26,543 bases of DNA from Lingula anatina (GCF_001039355.2 NW_019773879.1:1-26543); one strand, 5' to 3'; positions 10,717-20,990 are shown, counted from the first letter of the stretch. Notes: a model not told the origin generated them from the letters alone. A program made the numbers and translations.

Positions 10717-10771
10717 TCAAGCCACTCAATTCCCCTTGAAGGACCTATTGTAAAGGAATTGAGTGGAACTT
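10717..10771. repeat. inverted repeat with 12-bp perfect arms
   Basis: CCACTCAATTCC (10722-10733) and GGAATTGAGTGG (10755-10766) are perfect complements around a 21-base loop. TCAAG upstream and CTTGA downstream extend the stem after a 2-base bulge. Confidence 0.8.
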
Positions 10772-11428
10772 GAAGTGCAAATATTACAAAAGAGGTGTGA
10801 TCATTACACAGACAATACCGAACAATTGCTGTTAAATTTGCCACTGGAAGGGATTGCTGTGATCCTATTAGGTTTGAACTCAGATCTCTGCTGAGCAAAT
10901 ACGTCAATTATTTCAGATGAGATAAGACAGGTACAGGAGACTATTTGGATGTGCTCCAGCTGTTGGTCCTGATCAGTTATTTTTAACAAAAAATACACTA
11001 GTTTTAACAATAAACTTTAATATTATTATTTCAGCTACTTAAGATATATATGTTAAAAACAAAAACAAGCATTCAGGCACAGTCAGCTCACGACTCCTAT
11101 CTTCCAATTCAGTAGCAGCTAACATAAACTGATGTCTGGCATAACTGAGCTATTTCGAACAATAAAAACTGTTACCCCTCTCTCCCCACATTATATAAAA
11201 TATAACATTAAATTTCATGCTTTATATTTGAATCTAACCTCCAATGCCATGCAATTAAGGTAACTTCCAATGCAAGTCAATTAGTCAATTCAATGACACA
11301 TGGCTCAGAAACAAGATATCCCAAATAACATCTTGCAACTATTTTAGGTTTAAATGTAACAAAAGGCAACAAACATACTTGATTAAATAAAAAAAATTAA
11401 GCCAGATGTTTCACTGTTGATCACATAC
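10772..11428. other. noncoding stretch, no supported gene
   Basis: AT-rich. Two overlapping minus-strand frames near 10656-11010 lack coding texture or splice signals. Confidence 0.4.
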
Positions 11429-11510
11429 CTTCAATAATGACTCTTTTTAATCCAGCATTACAACCAAATTGAAGTTTGGTTGATCTCAAAGTTTCTATTA
11501 CAAGCTCCAT
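11429..11510 (-). CDS. candidate first (ATG) or internal exon, unidentified gene
   Basis: A minus-strand open segment ends at the donor TTGAAG|GTATGTGA. From an ATG at 11510-11508 it encodes 27 residues, starting MELVIETLRSTKLQFGCNAG and ending LKRVIIE, with G left over. A TGA lies four codons upstream of the ATG, so as an alternative first exon the coding start would be here. Read as an internal exon, an acceptor ending ACTTTGAG at about 11491 would let it follow 12545-12621, but that acceptor lacks a strong pyrimidine tract. The left-over G plus AG opening 1616-1685 gives a Glu codon, so either version can splice to that exon in frame. No family was recognised. Confidence 0.28.
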
Positions 11511-12007
11511 ATCATGTATGTGTCATCTTATATCACTTCAAACAGATACAAGCACATGCAGCTAGTCTATAAATGAAACATCCCAATTGTGTGGAATCAA
11601 ATGAGCCCATTAGCATTTACCCTCTGATCTTCAAAGTGAAACTTCCGAAATTGCAATGCATGCTTTTCTACCAATTTTTCTTCTCGAGACATGAGCCTAC
11701 GTTTCAAAAAAAAAAAAAAATTATCATGGAACCCAACACCTAACCTTGATGAATTCAGGAACCATCAGTACTGAATTAAAAAACATGGAATTCCACTTTT
11801 CCGCAGAAAAAGCTCATGTCGGCTTTTCTCTCTTAAACATATGTTTGTCTAGTATTTTTCTAAACCAATATCTATAACATGAAAAAAGAATTCCTCTTAG
11901 AAAGTTTACTTAATTGCACTAGTATGTCATACAGGTGAAAGAAGTAAACAACTGGTATCTTTTATCATCATCCATAAAACTCATATTAGGCTCTATTCCC
12001 ATAGATT
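11511..12007. other. AT-rich noncoding stretch
   Basis: Contains an A14 run near 11706. No supported gene. Confidence 0.4.
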
Positions 12008-12186
12008 TTAGATCGATCTATCCCCGCGGGGAGTCTCACTAGATTACTTTCAGATAATCCGACTTAAATGTCTGTCCCGCCTACTACAAGCTGTAAGGGG
12101 GTAATTAACTTTCGTGTCCGCCCGGCTGACAGCTATCTAGCATGAACACCCAGGGAGTTAGGTCGATCTGAAGTAGGTCGATCTAA
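12008..12186. mobile_element. possible MITE family C (AGATCGA termini, GC-rich)
   Basis: TTAGATCGATCTA at 12008-12020 and TAGGTCGATCTAA at 12174-12186 are inverted copies with one mismatch. The left end contains the 12-bp palindrome TAGATCGATCTA, directly followed by CCCCGCGGGG (12022-12031). The right end repeats GGTCGATCT twice (12161 and 12176). The segment is clearly richer in G+C and CpG than its flanks, suggesting an insertion. There is no coding capacity, and no clear target duplication was found, so boundaries are approximate. Confidence 0.55.
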
Positions 12187-12355
12187 TCTGTTACTCTTGA
12201 GATTTTTGAAAACTTTTTTGACACAGACTTGGAAGTTTCTTCAATTGGATTTCATACATGTACATTCCTTCCAGCTAACAAAAACACTGTGCCATTATTC
12301 ATGATGAATGTATCTTTAACTTTTGTCCTACTTCTCTGAGATAATATTTTTTGTG

Positions 12356-12381
12356 AATAATAATAATAATAATAATAATAA
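12356..12381 (+). repeat. (AAT)8-9 microsatellite
   Basis: Uninterrupted trinucleotide run. Confidence 0.95.
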
Positions 12382-12544
12382 ATGGATTCTATAGATAATG
12401 ACAGAATAATTAAAAAAAACATGGCTAAAATTCCCACTCTTCCAACTGCACTAGTAGCTGTTAAAAATCTATCAATTTACTAATTTGATACCAAATCTAC
12501 ATGCCTCAGCTCATGTTGCAGAAGAAAGCAAAACCCATACATAC

Positions 12545-12621
12545 CTGTCATTACAACCATTCTCCTGGCGCAATCCTCTGTCGTCTTCTCTAGATACTTG
12601 GGCCTCAGTCACTGGAGAGTT
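12545..12621 (-). CDS. candidate internal exon, 77 nt, unidentified gene
   Basis: Minus-strand acceptor TGTCATTTCTAG is followed by 77 nt and the donor TGACAG|GTATGTAT. Only one frame is open: 25 codons, beginning NSPVTEAQVSREDDRGLRQE and ending NGCND, with AG left over. The segment is noticeably less AT-rich than its surroundings. The peptide is polar and charged, with no hydrophobic core, so it could be a linker or a surface segment. The start is on a codon boundary. The two left-over bases need a following exon that begins with one base; 8543-8577, the splice form of 11429-11510, or 10615-10655 would all satisfy this. No family was recognised. Confidence 0.42.
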
Positions 12622-14255
12622 CTAGAAATGACAAGGAGGCAGGCTGTAAGATGATATCTAAAATAGAAAATAATAATTGAATGAATTTTTAAAATTCTGT
12701 AGGACAGTATATCAGCTAGATAAGAAAAAATTGATTTAATTGACAGACAGCACTGTGTATATTGCTCAATGTAATTATTGTTTGGAAATAAAACATAAAA
12801 TATTAGTACCAGTATAGCTCACAGTATAACAGTAATAATCTATTCAAAAGAACAGTCCGAACACTTATACTTCAAACAATACCACCTATATTTTCAAAGT
12901 CTTCAGCCAAAAGCTACATCAAGGTACCAACCCAGCATGTTAGATCATCATCACACACAGACTTTTATCCTCTCATTTTCATTAAATCTTATCTTACTCC
13001 ACCAAAGTCTTCCATCCTTCTTTATCTTTCAAATTACCAAGACAACTCAGGTCAAATCAGACTGAGAAGCCAGCGTTACTAAGAAGGCTTAAAGCCTTCA
13101 GGGAAAACCACCGTGTGAATTACTTCCCTTAATGGTCCCATTACCCAACTGTTATTGATAAATATTGCAACAGAAAAAAACGATTAAACCACAACAATCA
13201 CACGTTTTGTTATACGCGGGCTGTAACCTGTGTGAAAAGTTCACAAAAGGTCCAGTAACCATTGATTCAGTCAGTCGTAGTGTGTGTGCGTGTGTGCGGC
13301 AGAAGCCTGACATTGTAAACGTTAACAAATTGAAGCAAAATATTGACGCTGAATTAGATGCTGTTTGCTCCTCCCTCTGAACACATCAGAAATGAAGTAT
13401 TCCACACTGGCGACACAGGGACTTGAAAAACATTGAACTGTTTTTTAGCATGTACACATTTAACCACAACAACAACAACCTATAGTTAGTCAGAAAAAAG
13501 CATTAACTGTTTCTTCTAGTACATGTACTTGAACTTTTTCTCTACAACTCCCTTTCCTATTGTAGACCAATTAAGACACAAAAATAGAAACAAAATACAT
13601 GTGCATGTACAAGACATCTTTTATGTGGTTATATGACATTTTCTGACTTTCATTCACTTGTCTAGAGAAGGAAACTAATGATTTGGTAAGGGGTGAGAGG
13701 CTGCCAAAAACTCCACGCCCTCTCCCCTCGCAGTGGTATGCTTGTATTATAACAACACCATAACGTCTCCAATAATATTGACTTTGTTCATAAGTCTATA
13801 CTTAAACTTCCTCCTTATAAAAAAAGATAAATCTAATGGCTAAAAAATGGAATTAAGAAAAATTGTTTACTTGTACTGGTTTTACTGGTTCTCATAGAAA
13901 TGACTTGAGGTATGAATTTCCCTACTTATAGATCTGCATAGAAATATAGGTTTAAGTTAAGATGACTCTGTGAAAAGATTAAATTTAGCACCATGATTTC
14001 ATTAAAGAAGAGATGCAAAATTCTTAGTAGTCAGACAATATATTAAGCAACATCTGCAGTCAAACATCTTATCACGGACATTAAACTCTATTAATCATCC
14101 CTCCCCCCAATTAAAAAAAGCATAAAGTAGTGAGTTTTCTTAATTTAAAAAAAAAAACATTGCACAAATGACAAATTTATTTCCTGACTATTTCCCACAA
14201 CTTTTACACTCTCGCTAGCACTTTTCATTAAATTTTAACAAATCAAAGCACATAC
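12622..14255. other. mostly noncoding stretch
   Basis: A perfect 17-base hairpin, GAAGGCTTAAAGCCTTC, sits at 13083-13099 in a more balanced block (13040-13160). A 71-codon plus frame at 13165-13380 has no splice or homology support. CA/GT-rich patches and A runs elsewhere. Confidence 0.35.
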
Positions 14256-14282
14256 CTGCCAAAAAAATCCAGTATATTTTAT
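14256..14282 (-). CDS. possible microexon, 27 nt
   Basis: A minus-strand 27-nt segment is flanked by a near-consensus donor (GGCAG|GTATGTGC) and an acceptor with a plausible pyrimidine stretch (CAATTCTTAACAG). In the frame that starts and ends on codon boundaries it reads IKYTGFFWQ. Its 0/0 phase fits between 16765-16930 (ends on a codon boundary) and 12545-12621 (starts on one). A second frame is also open. The very short length means chance occurrence is a serious alternative. Confidence 0.15.
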
Positions 14283-14620
14283 CTGTTAAGAATTGCAATT
14301 CTGATAGTTAAGCTGTAGTGATTTTAAGCTGACACTGTGATGGCTGTCTCCTCTGTCTCAGCACACCTGTGAGGCTCCAGCTAGTACATGTACACCTGTG
14401 ATCCAGTCCAAAATACTGAACTGGATATTAAGCCGGAAAGGCCTTTCAATCAAGGTCACATGGGATTTAGTGAAAACCTTATCTGTCTCTTCGCAGATCT
14501 GATGTCAATTACAGATAGCAGATCAATGCACGCTTTCTCTCATAAATTAGATCTCTTAAGAAAAGGACATTTACTGGGTATGCATGCAATTACAGTTATG
14601 TGAACTAGATTTCTTTGTTT
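14283..14620. promoter_or_regulatory. possible regulatory block with clustered factor motifs
   Basis: A balanced-composition block holds two identical ACACCTGTG E-box contexts (about 14363 and 14392), TCAAGGTCA (14450-14458, the extended nuclear-receptor half-site used by ERR/FTZ-F1-type receptors), CCGGAA (ETS core, about 14433) and CTTATCTG (GATA core on the other strand). Motif matches alone do not show function. The overlapping 71-codon plus frame is not supported as a gene. Confidence 0.22.
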
Positions 14621-14763
14621 GTTCTCTATCAATATGGATATCTTGTGTCTTAAAAATATCAACAGTCAGCGGCAGTCACACAGTAATGCTTATTCAATCA
14701 GTTAATGTTACGCTTCTTTGCAGATATTGCCCGTGTTCCATGAACAGCTTTTATTTTCATCCT

Positions 14764-14775
14764 CCCCCCCCCCCC
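14764..14775 (+). repeat. C12 homopolymer
   Basis: Twelve consecutive C followed by ACCTCACCC. Confidence 0.9.
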
Positions 14776-15484
14776 ACCTCACCCTAACTCCATATAATTA
14801 ATCTGCAATCACATGCAATCAAAAACAATCAAAGGCCATGAAAAGGCAAAGTATAATAAAACACCATTAATTGTAAGGAAATTAAGCTCAGTAAAATTCT
14901 TTTCACATGGTTGTACTCCAATGTGCCACTGGTACTGTACAAGTAAAAATATGTCACTTGAAAATTGTCAAGCACACCAGGTGGTTAAGTCTTTAGCACT
15001 TTTTTTATTTCAATTATGGTAAATTAAATAAAAGAAAGACAAATACAGATAAAATACAAAATGATTAAAGTAATGAGTCATGAGAAGCAGAAATAACTTA
15101 ATTTTCCAAAGTATATCCATTGATTTTGAGACAGAAAATCATTCAGAGTATGAAAATTTGGATAAATGTCAATTTGTGTTTCCTTGCTATTTCTGATCTT
15201 GACATATAAGCAGTTTAGTGTGTAGTTTAATTCTCAGATTATCAAAAATACCAAATTCTAATAAATCAACACTATGCCTTTTACAATATTGATGGGAGCT
15301 AGAAAGTTGTGCAACTTAATAATATTTTAATAATTCAATCAAAGAATACACAAAATGTTCCAAAATTTACTAATGACCTTTGTTTCTAGACAGAGAGTAA
15401 ATGATCAGCAACCAGTGATAATTACTGAGTACTTATTCTTTAAGTTTACCAATTTATTTCTTTTTTGATCATTTTAAGTCAGTT
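14776..15484. other. AT-rich noncoding stretch
   Basis: Nothing recognised beyond short A/T runs. Confidence 0.45.
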
Positions 15485-15890
15485 TCATTTAAATGTGGCT
15501 ATTTCTGTCTCTTTTTCATTTAACTCACTGATATCAATTTCCTTCAGTTTACTATATGGGACAAAAGCCTTACAAGTTCCCAACAAATCCAAACATTTAA
15601 AACTGTCACCAATTCTTCTCACACAAAAATTATCAAAACTGAAACTAGCTGTAATAATCACTGCGTGCCCCGTGTCCCATCTTTTCTATGTTTAATCATC
15701 CATAAGGTCTGTCACCTCGTTCATTGTGTATCAAAACTGCTTTGATAACTGTCCACTTCAACCAGGTATTTGTTGACTTAACAGATGTGAAAATCTTTTG
15801 ACTTATGCCGCAAATCAATAAATTTATCATTTGGCATTTTGCCAGGGGAGGTGCAATATAATGTTCAACAGAGAGCATCATATCAGACAT
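15485..15890 (-). pseudogene. two abutting minus-strand open frames, possible broken gene or exons
   Basis: From an ATG at 15890 a 64-codon frame runs to 15696 (starts MSDMMLSVEHYIAPPLAKCQ). Ten bases further, in a frame offset by one, a second 66-codon frame without ATG runs from 15685 to a TGA at 15485-15487, with pieces such as DNFCVRRIGDSFKCLDLLGT and YSKLKEIDISELNEKETE. Both have protein-like composition, the second with a charged tail. A single-base shift would join them, as in a decayed gene. Alternatively GAACGAG|GTGACA near 15708 could be a donor and the pieces separate exons. No family was recognised, and chance cannot be excluded. Confidence 0.25.
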
Positions 15891-16613
15891 TGTGATTTGA
15901 AGTTGTGATTTTAATGGAGAAAAATAACCAAATCATTCATTTTTGGTGAAGAGGAAACAGATTCATTTTTATGGTTTTCATTTTTCTAAATTGTATCCAG
16001 TTATCATGTACCGTGTATATCTATTACCCTTTTTATGCTATTTTAATTTATCCCTACTATATAAATTACATAACATATGCATGCGTTGCACTTTTTGTCT
16101 CACTACATGCATACTATAAAATTTGGAAAAAAATACTGACAGCTCTTAACCTTCTTGTCTTCTATAAATGCATCTACAATCTGCAATTATTTCACATTCA
16201 CTCCTACTTCACTTATACTGTTGAAACTGCATACTATTGAAATTCTTAAGTCCTTGTATAAATTTGAAAGTTTTGACAACCAACACTTACAGAATGTTTG
16301 AAAAATGTTTCAATCTGGGATCAAATGCTTTAAAATCTACAAACACCACTATCTGGGCAGCTCATTTATATCTTAGTCAAGTACGAGCAAATCAAACTTT
16401 GATGACCTCGTAGGCCACAATGAGATCAAGAGAAGTGAAAGCTTATTAATTTTCAAGTTTGGTATATATATTTGCAGTGGAATGCACCGCCATTGCAAAA
16501 ATCATTAAGAAAGCACAATTAAATAGGAGATTAAGAAAATGTATGTGACATCTAAAATGTGTTTACTGTTAAAAAGATATTATATTGAAAGTAATAGACA
16601 GTGAGAAAAAAAA
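15891..16613. other. AT-rich noncoding stretch
   Basis: No supported gene. A GTAAGTGT donor near 16268 (minus) follows only a 24-nt open piece. Confidence 0.4.
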
Positions 16614-16724
16614 GCAGGCAGATGGACGGACAGACAGACGTACAAACGGGCAATCAGACAATGACAGATGACCGACCAACTGGCTGACAGGCAGGCAGGC
16701 AGACAGACAGACAGCAGACCGACC
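16614..16724. repeat. degenerate CAGA/CAGG/GACC tetranucleotide tract
   Basis: Runs such as ACAGACAGAC and GGCAGGCAGGCAGACAGACA are interrupted by imperfect units. It abuts the candidate exon 16765-16930 or its stop codon. Confidence 0.85.
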
Positions 16725-16764
16725 CATGGAAATCTCATTGAGACATGATCACGCAGATGATCAC

Positions 16765-16930
16765 CTCGATGTTGATGGACTGGCATTTCTTTGCTAATCC
16801 CCTAATCAGCTCTTCACTGGCTACAAATCTCCAACATGCCTTGGTTGCTTGGTGACACCGTGTAGTAAAAATACAGGGAACACCTGCAAGGTTACAAGCC
16901 ACTGAGTATATATCTCTGGCAGACATCAAA
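16765..16930 (-). CDS. candidate exon, internal or terminal, unidentified gene
   Basis: On the minus strand a good acceptor (GTGGCTGTTCCCTCAG) opens a frame of 55 complete codons, beginning LMSARDIYSVACNLAGVPCI. It contains a Cys/Trp-rich middle (HQATKACWRF) and ends IRGLAKKCQSINIE. A possible but weak donor, GAG|GTGATC, follows at 16764. If it is not used, the frame continues for eight residues to a TGA at 16736-16738, which would make this a terminal exon. The frame is also open for some distance upstream of the acceptor. The simple CAGA tract begins just beyond the stop. The residue composition looks protein-like, but no domain was recognised. The segment could instead be conserved noncoding DNA. 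Confidence 0.25.
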
Positions 16931-17948
16931 CTGAGGGAACAGCCACGGCAAGGATGTGAAAGACCCCTAGATGATGACATAACAAAACAGGTTCTCCAGC
17001 TAAAGTGAAGGACAAGGATTTGTGAGGATTACCTGTCTGAAATTTATTGAAAAGATTTGGTGTACTAGGTTAAGGATTTCTTATAAAATGCAGAATTTAT
17101 TTTATCTTTGAGTGTGGAAATGGAAAAAAATATTTTAAAAAATAATTTTATGTTTAATTTCATCACGAATGCTGAACAAAAAAAAAAGGTTATTTGGCTC
17201 AAACATTAAATATGCAAATAAACCTCAATGTGTGACATTTTTGACAAATGTCTGGGACTTACACCCACTATTTCAACAAGAATAATGTAACAGAATTTTT
17301 TTATAATTAACACAATATTTTTGTATAATTGGACTCTGCTTACTGGAATACCTGAGTACACTTTGCTTGTACAATTCAGTTAGTAGTGGTAGAAAGTATT
17401 TTAAAAATTAAATTGGAAGGAAAGAGCAAACAATAAGCCTTTACTAGCTTAACGTGTACCAAGGCATCTCAATCTTCACTAATGGTTCTGTCCCAAGAAT
17501 TCTGTAAATGGGCATATAAATATGACTTCCCAATCCCTACACTCAGTCCCTAGAACTATACATCTGGGTACAGAATGACTCAATGCTTCATTTAAAGCAG
17601 ATAACTTCATTCCCTTCCTCCTCAATAAGGCTGATAAAAGGCCCCTGGTTTTTCTTCATATAACTGCTCCTCTTGATAACATTGTGACCTAGGCATCAAA
17701 TGGTTTAATTCATGCTGTTGGAAATTAACTGGCTGAGAAAACAAAGCAGGCTACCGTGCTGGTGCTGGCAATAGCAATTTCTAATCTTTTTTTCATCAAA
17801 CTGTCATTCTGTTTTGCTCTTCTTAAGAATCTAGCTTTCCTACTTTATTTTTTTCTCTTTGAGGTTACCTAGCTGTTATGCATAGTGCACTACTACAAGA
17901 GTTTCATATTTCTGTTTTCATAGCCATGCACAGTTTAATCTTAATCAA
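16931..17948. other. AT-rich noncoding stretch
   Basis: No supported gene. A segment at about 17031-17065 (minus) with a good acceptor but a poor donor (GTAATC) was not called. Confidence 0.4.
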
Positions 17949-18112
17949 GCCTGTAGCCAGTGATTGTAAAGGGGGGGGGGGTCTGAAAAAGTTAACCTTT
18001 TACCATAAAACCTTTGTGTACCTATATGTAGATTAAATGTTTCTCAGAGCAAACCTTCATCTGTTAAAAAGGGGGTTCGTTTGAACCCCTGAATTCCCCT
18101 GGCTACAGACCT
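17949..18112. mobile_element. MITE family B (CTGTAGCCAG termini)
   Basis: CTGTAGCCAG (17951-17960) and CTGGCTACAG (18099-18108) are perfect 10-bp inverted termini. Inside are an 11-base G run (17971-17981) and, near the right end, a stem GGGGTTC-GTTT-GAACCCC (18072-18089). There is no coding capacity. From general knowledge, similar G-run elements with these ends occur in many marine invertebrate genomes; no target duplication was clear, so boundaries are approximate. Confidence 0.7.
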
Positions 18113-18234
18113 GCTAATATAAACTCTTTTTTAAATTATCTCTCATTATCTTGAAATTTCTTTTTTTGGGTAAATATTATAATACTGAAGTACCTACTTT
18201 AACAAAATAGAATCACAATGACATTTAAATTTAC

Positions 18235-18430
18235 CAGTAAGTACATGCACCCTTGCACATGTATGAGAAACAAAACAACTGCATTTCTGGTGACTCACTG
18301 GCATCAGAGAACAGAGCATCTAATTTCATTATCTGGTAAGCAGAAGAATGGTTTTCACAGTGTTCTTCTAGAAGAAAATTGATTTTTTTGTATCCTCTTT
18401 TAATCTTGATCAGCAAAGTGATGTGCAGGT
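18235..18430 (-). CDS. candidate internal exon, 196 nt, unidentified gene
   Basis: Minus-strand open segment between the acceptor TTTGTGCATTGTAG and the donor TACTG|GTAAATTT. Entered with two bases it gives 64 complete codons, beginning LHITLLIKIKRGYKKINFLL and ending SYMCKGACTY, leaving TG. The sequence is basic at first, then acidic, with Cys toward the end. An internal alternative donor, GATGCCA|GTGAGTCA at about 18292, is closer to consensus and would shorten the exon. Phase fits the G left by 22438-22522 (making an Asp codon) and the T that opens 16765-16930 (making a Cys codon). No family was recognised. The moderate splice signals and two donor choices keep confidence low. Confidence 0.28.
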
Positions 18431-18849
18431 CTACAATGCACAAATTAATATGATTTTGTCTTGTCAGACAGCCTAAATTGTTAAAGGTATCATTAACATT
18501 ACTACCAGTGTGTGAAGATGGCTGAAAATAAAGGGAGAGAGAGAGGACAGAAAAATGTGATCATGTCTCACGCTCATTATGAACTGATGAAAAAAAATTT
18601 GATTTGACTTGATATGATTTTAGTACTTTTAGCCCAGTTAATCCATTGTATAAAAAGAAGAAAAAAAAGGAAAAAAAATTCCCATGAATCAAGCCAATTA
18701 AGACACAAATAGAGGGCCCTGTAAAAGACTAAAATATCAGTGTAAATTTTGAAGATCAGCCATATTTAAATCTCTGCCTACACTATTTATCAATTGAAAT
18801 AAATTCATATAAAAAGAAAAGTTTCACAAAAAAAATCATAAAATCTTGC
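18431..18849. other. AT-rich noncoding stretch
   Basis: GA-rich patch at about 18534-18547 and A runs. No supported gene. Confidence 0.45.
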
Positions 18850-19260
18850 AGGAGTTAAAGATAAGCCCTTTTTATTGTCTGTTGGAGGACCATTCATCTC
18901 TCCATAATGCAACACCACTGAAGTACAATGGTCCAATTATTGTAATCAATCTTCCGACAGCGGTTCTCTTATTCACCACCATTACATGAGTCATGGACTC
19001 ACGATATCAAGTTGCATTAAAATGCGCACTCCACAAATGTCTCTTCACCAATTAGCAGGACTCAGGAAATGTCCAAATGCTCTGTTAAAAGGACACAAAA
19101 GAGGATTTTCGCGCCAAAATTGATTTATCCTGATTTATCCCGAGGTTAACACTACTTTTCCGCGATTTACCAACCTTTAATCTATCATTCCCGGCACTCG
19201 CCATCGCTCTGTAACATTTTTGGAAAANCATTTGTGGGGATGTGGGCTAAAGAATATATA
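18850..19260. other. balanced-composition block, possible conserved noncoding element
   Basis: Higher G+C and CpG than the flanks, with TTTATCC repeats near 19124-19139 and one undetermined base at 19228. No open frame. May be regulatory; see the E2F-like site inside it. Confidence 0.22.
19106..19119 (+). promoter_or_regulatory. E2F-like site TTTTCGCGCCAAAA
   Basis: Matches the palindromic E2F/DP consensus TTTSGCGCSAAA on both strands. CpG-containing and isolated in AT-rich DNA. No promoter elements or transcript start were recognised beside it. Confidence 0.35.
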
Positions 19261-20990
19261 AATTACTACACAAACAAATATATTTCTAAACTGCTGTTTT
19301 CAGGAAACAATCTACAGCTTCATTAAATCACTAATTAATTAGGGGAAAACAGTATAAAGAGATATGTGGAACACTTAACCAGGCAACCTCCTCGAAAATT
19401 GATATTTTCAAAAAACACCTCAATGCCACATTAGGTTAGAGATTGTTTAACACGGGAAATACTCCTAATGAGATCTGCAAAGAAAAGATGTCATAATTAA
19501 CCATACCTGAAATGTTATTTTTCTATTAGCATCCATTGTTTGCCCTCACAATCAATCATTATTATGCTCCAGCTTGGAACATACCCACCTGATAAAGATT
19601 ACAAAAGCAAACACAATTTCCTTAAAATGTCCCAAACCAACGATCAATCTTCATCTTCTGCTTATTATTTCTCCCTGGCGTGACAAGAGGTGGTTTTCCG
19701 CTGTCACTATATTGTCACCGTGTGTGTTTTCTGTGACTTTTTTGTGGACATTCATCATACTTAGGAATGGCTAATTAAAAATTCAATAAAATGAATAAAA
19801 GCTTTTATGTCCAATGATACATCATGATAAATGATTTGAGAACAAACAGCATGCAAGCATTTCCACAATTAAGATGACTTTTGTTTCAGAAACATTTTAT
19901 GGCTCACTTTTAATGGCAATGTATCTGCTCATAAAATATGAATGCAAACGATATACATCTTATTTGATTTCACTTGTTAATTCTGTAGTTTTTCATTAGC
20001 TAATATCATGTTTAATGAAATTTGTATCTTTTAGAGAATTATTGTTGAAAACCGTACAACTCTTAAAACATTCACAGCTTTTAGAATCTTGAAAGTCTAT
20101 TTTCAATCATGACTGCACAATTATCAGACTCAAAGTTCTTTAAAATGATGTTCAAATCTAAAAATAACTATTAAACATAGCATATCTGCATTTACTAGTA
20201 TGTATTAATCAATTCATTTGATATTTAAAAAAATCTCCCTTTTATGCTCTAAATCACACCTTCATTATTATTCTCTTTCCCTTCAATGTTAGTAATACCC
20301 CTTAAATTGAAAATATTTATGACTAAAAATGTCCACCTTCAGATATATTCATTTTTTTTATCTCTGAGTAAGATACATTTTTCTACTAAAATGTTTAAAC
20401 TCTATCCTCTTGTACATATAATTATTCACAAAATTAAGCAGTGACCAACACAAATCAACTATCCCTGGCTTAAATAGCTCAACATACTTTAATGTCAGGC
20501 AAGTTTACAGTCAACTTGGGACAACCTATCTCTGTACCATATCCATCTTCACATGTCTCATGATTATCAGAAGCTCGATGGCCCTCTGACATCGGTTCAG
20601 ATCTAAGCTCTATCAACTCAATTTGACTGGAAACACGACTTACATTTATTGAATACCTTTAATATCATTCAGTCGGTATTGCAGTGACTAATTAAGTTAA
20701 AGAGGCAAGTTCCTCTATTCTTCCATTTAATTAGATGATTTCTAGATGAATAAAGGCTGCACTCAGGTGGAGCATAAAGATAACAAATACAAAGCAATGG
20801 TTTTAATTGTGACAGATATATACCAAAAGTCAATGAAGTCTATGAATCACTGTCAAGTTATACTGGTTGCAATGTGCAAAAAGTGAATTTCCCAGTCTAG
20901 CTTGCACTAAAAGTATCATATGTCACTACCCAGTAGCTGATTCAGAGAAGGAATGGGGAACTCTGTCAAAACTTTAATATAAAGAACTTG
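19261..20990. other. noncoding stretch; possible conserved pieces at 19490-19760 and 20500-20790
   Basis: Both pieces have balanced composition and ATTA-type motifs (for example GACTAATTAAG near 20688). The plus frame 19574-19774 has no splice or homology support. The remainder is AT-rich. Confidence 0.25.

Noticed and set aside
10868-10880. tRNA or SINE B-box-like GGTTTGAACTC (minus strand GAGTTCAAACC)
   Set aside because: The T-stem does not pair and no A box lies at the right distance; not a tRNA and no SINE body seen.
17260-17300. GTAAGTCC minus donor near 17270
   Set aside because: Nearest good acceptor leaves only about five bases of exon.
19228-19228. N in sequence
   Set aside because: A single undetermined base, an assembly feature and not biology.
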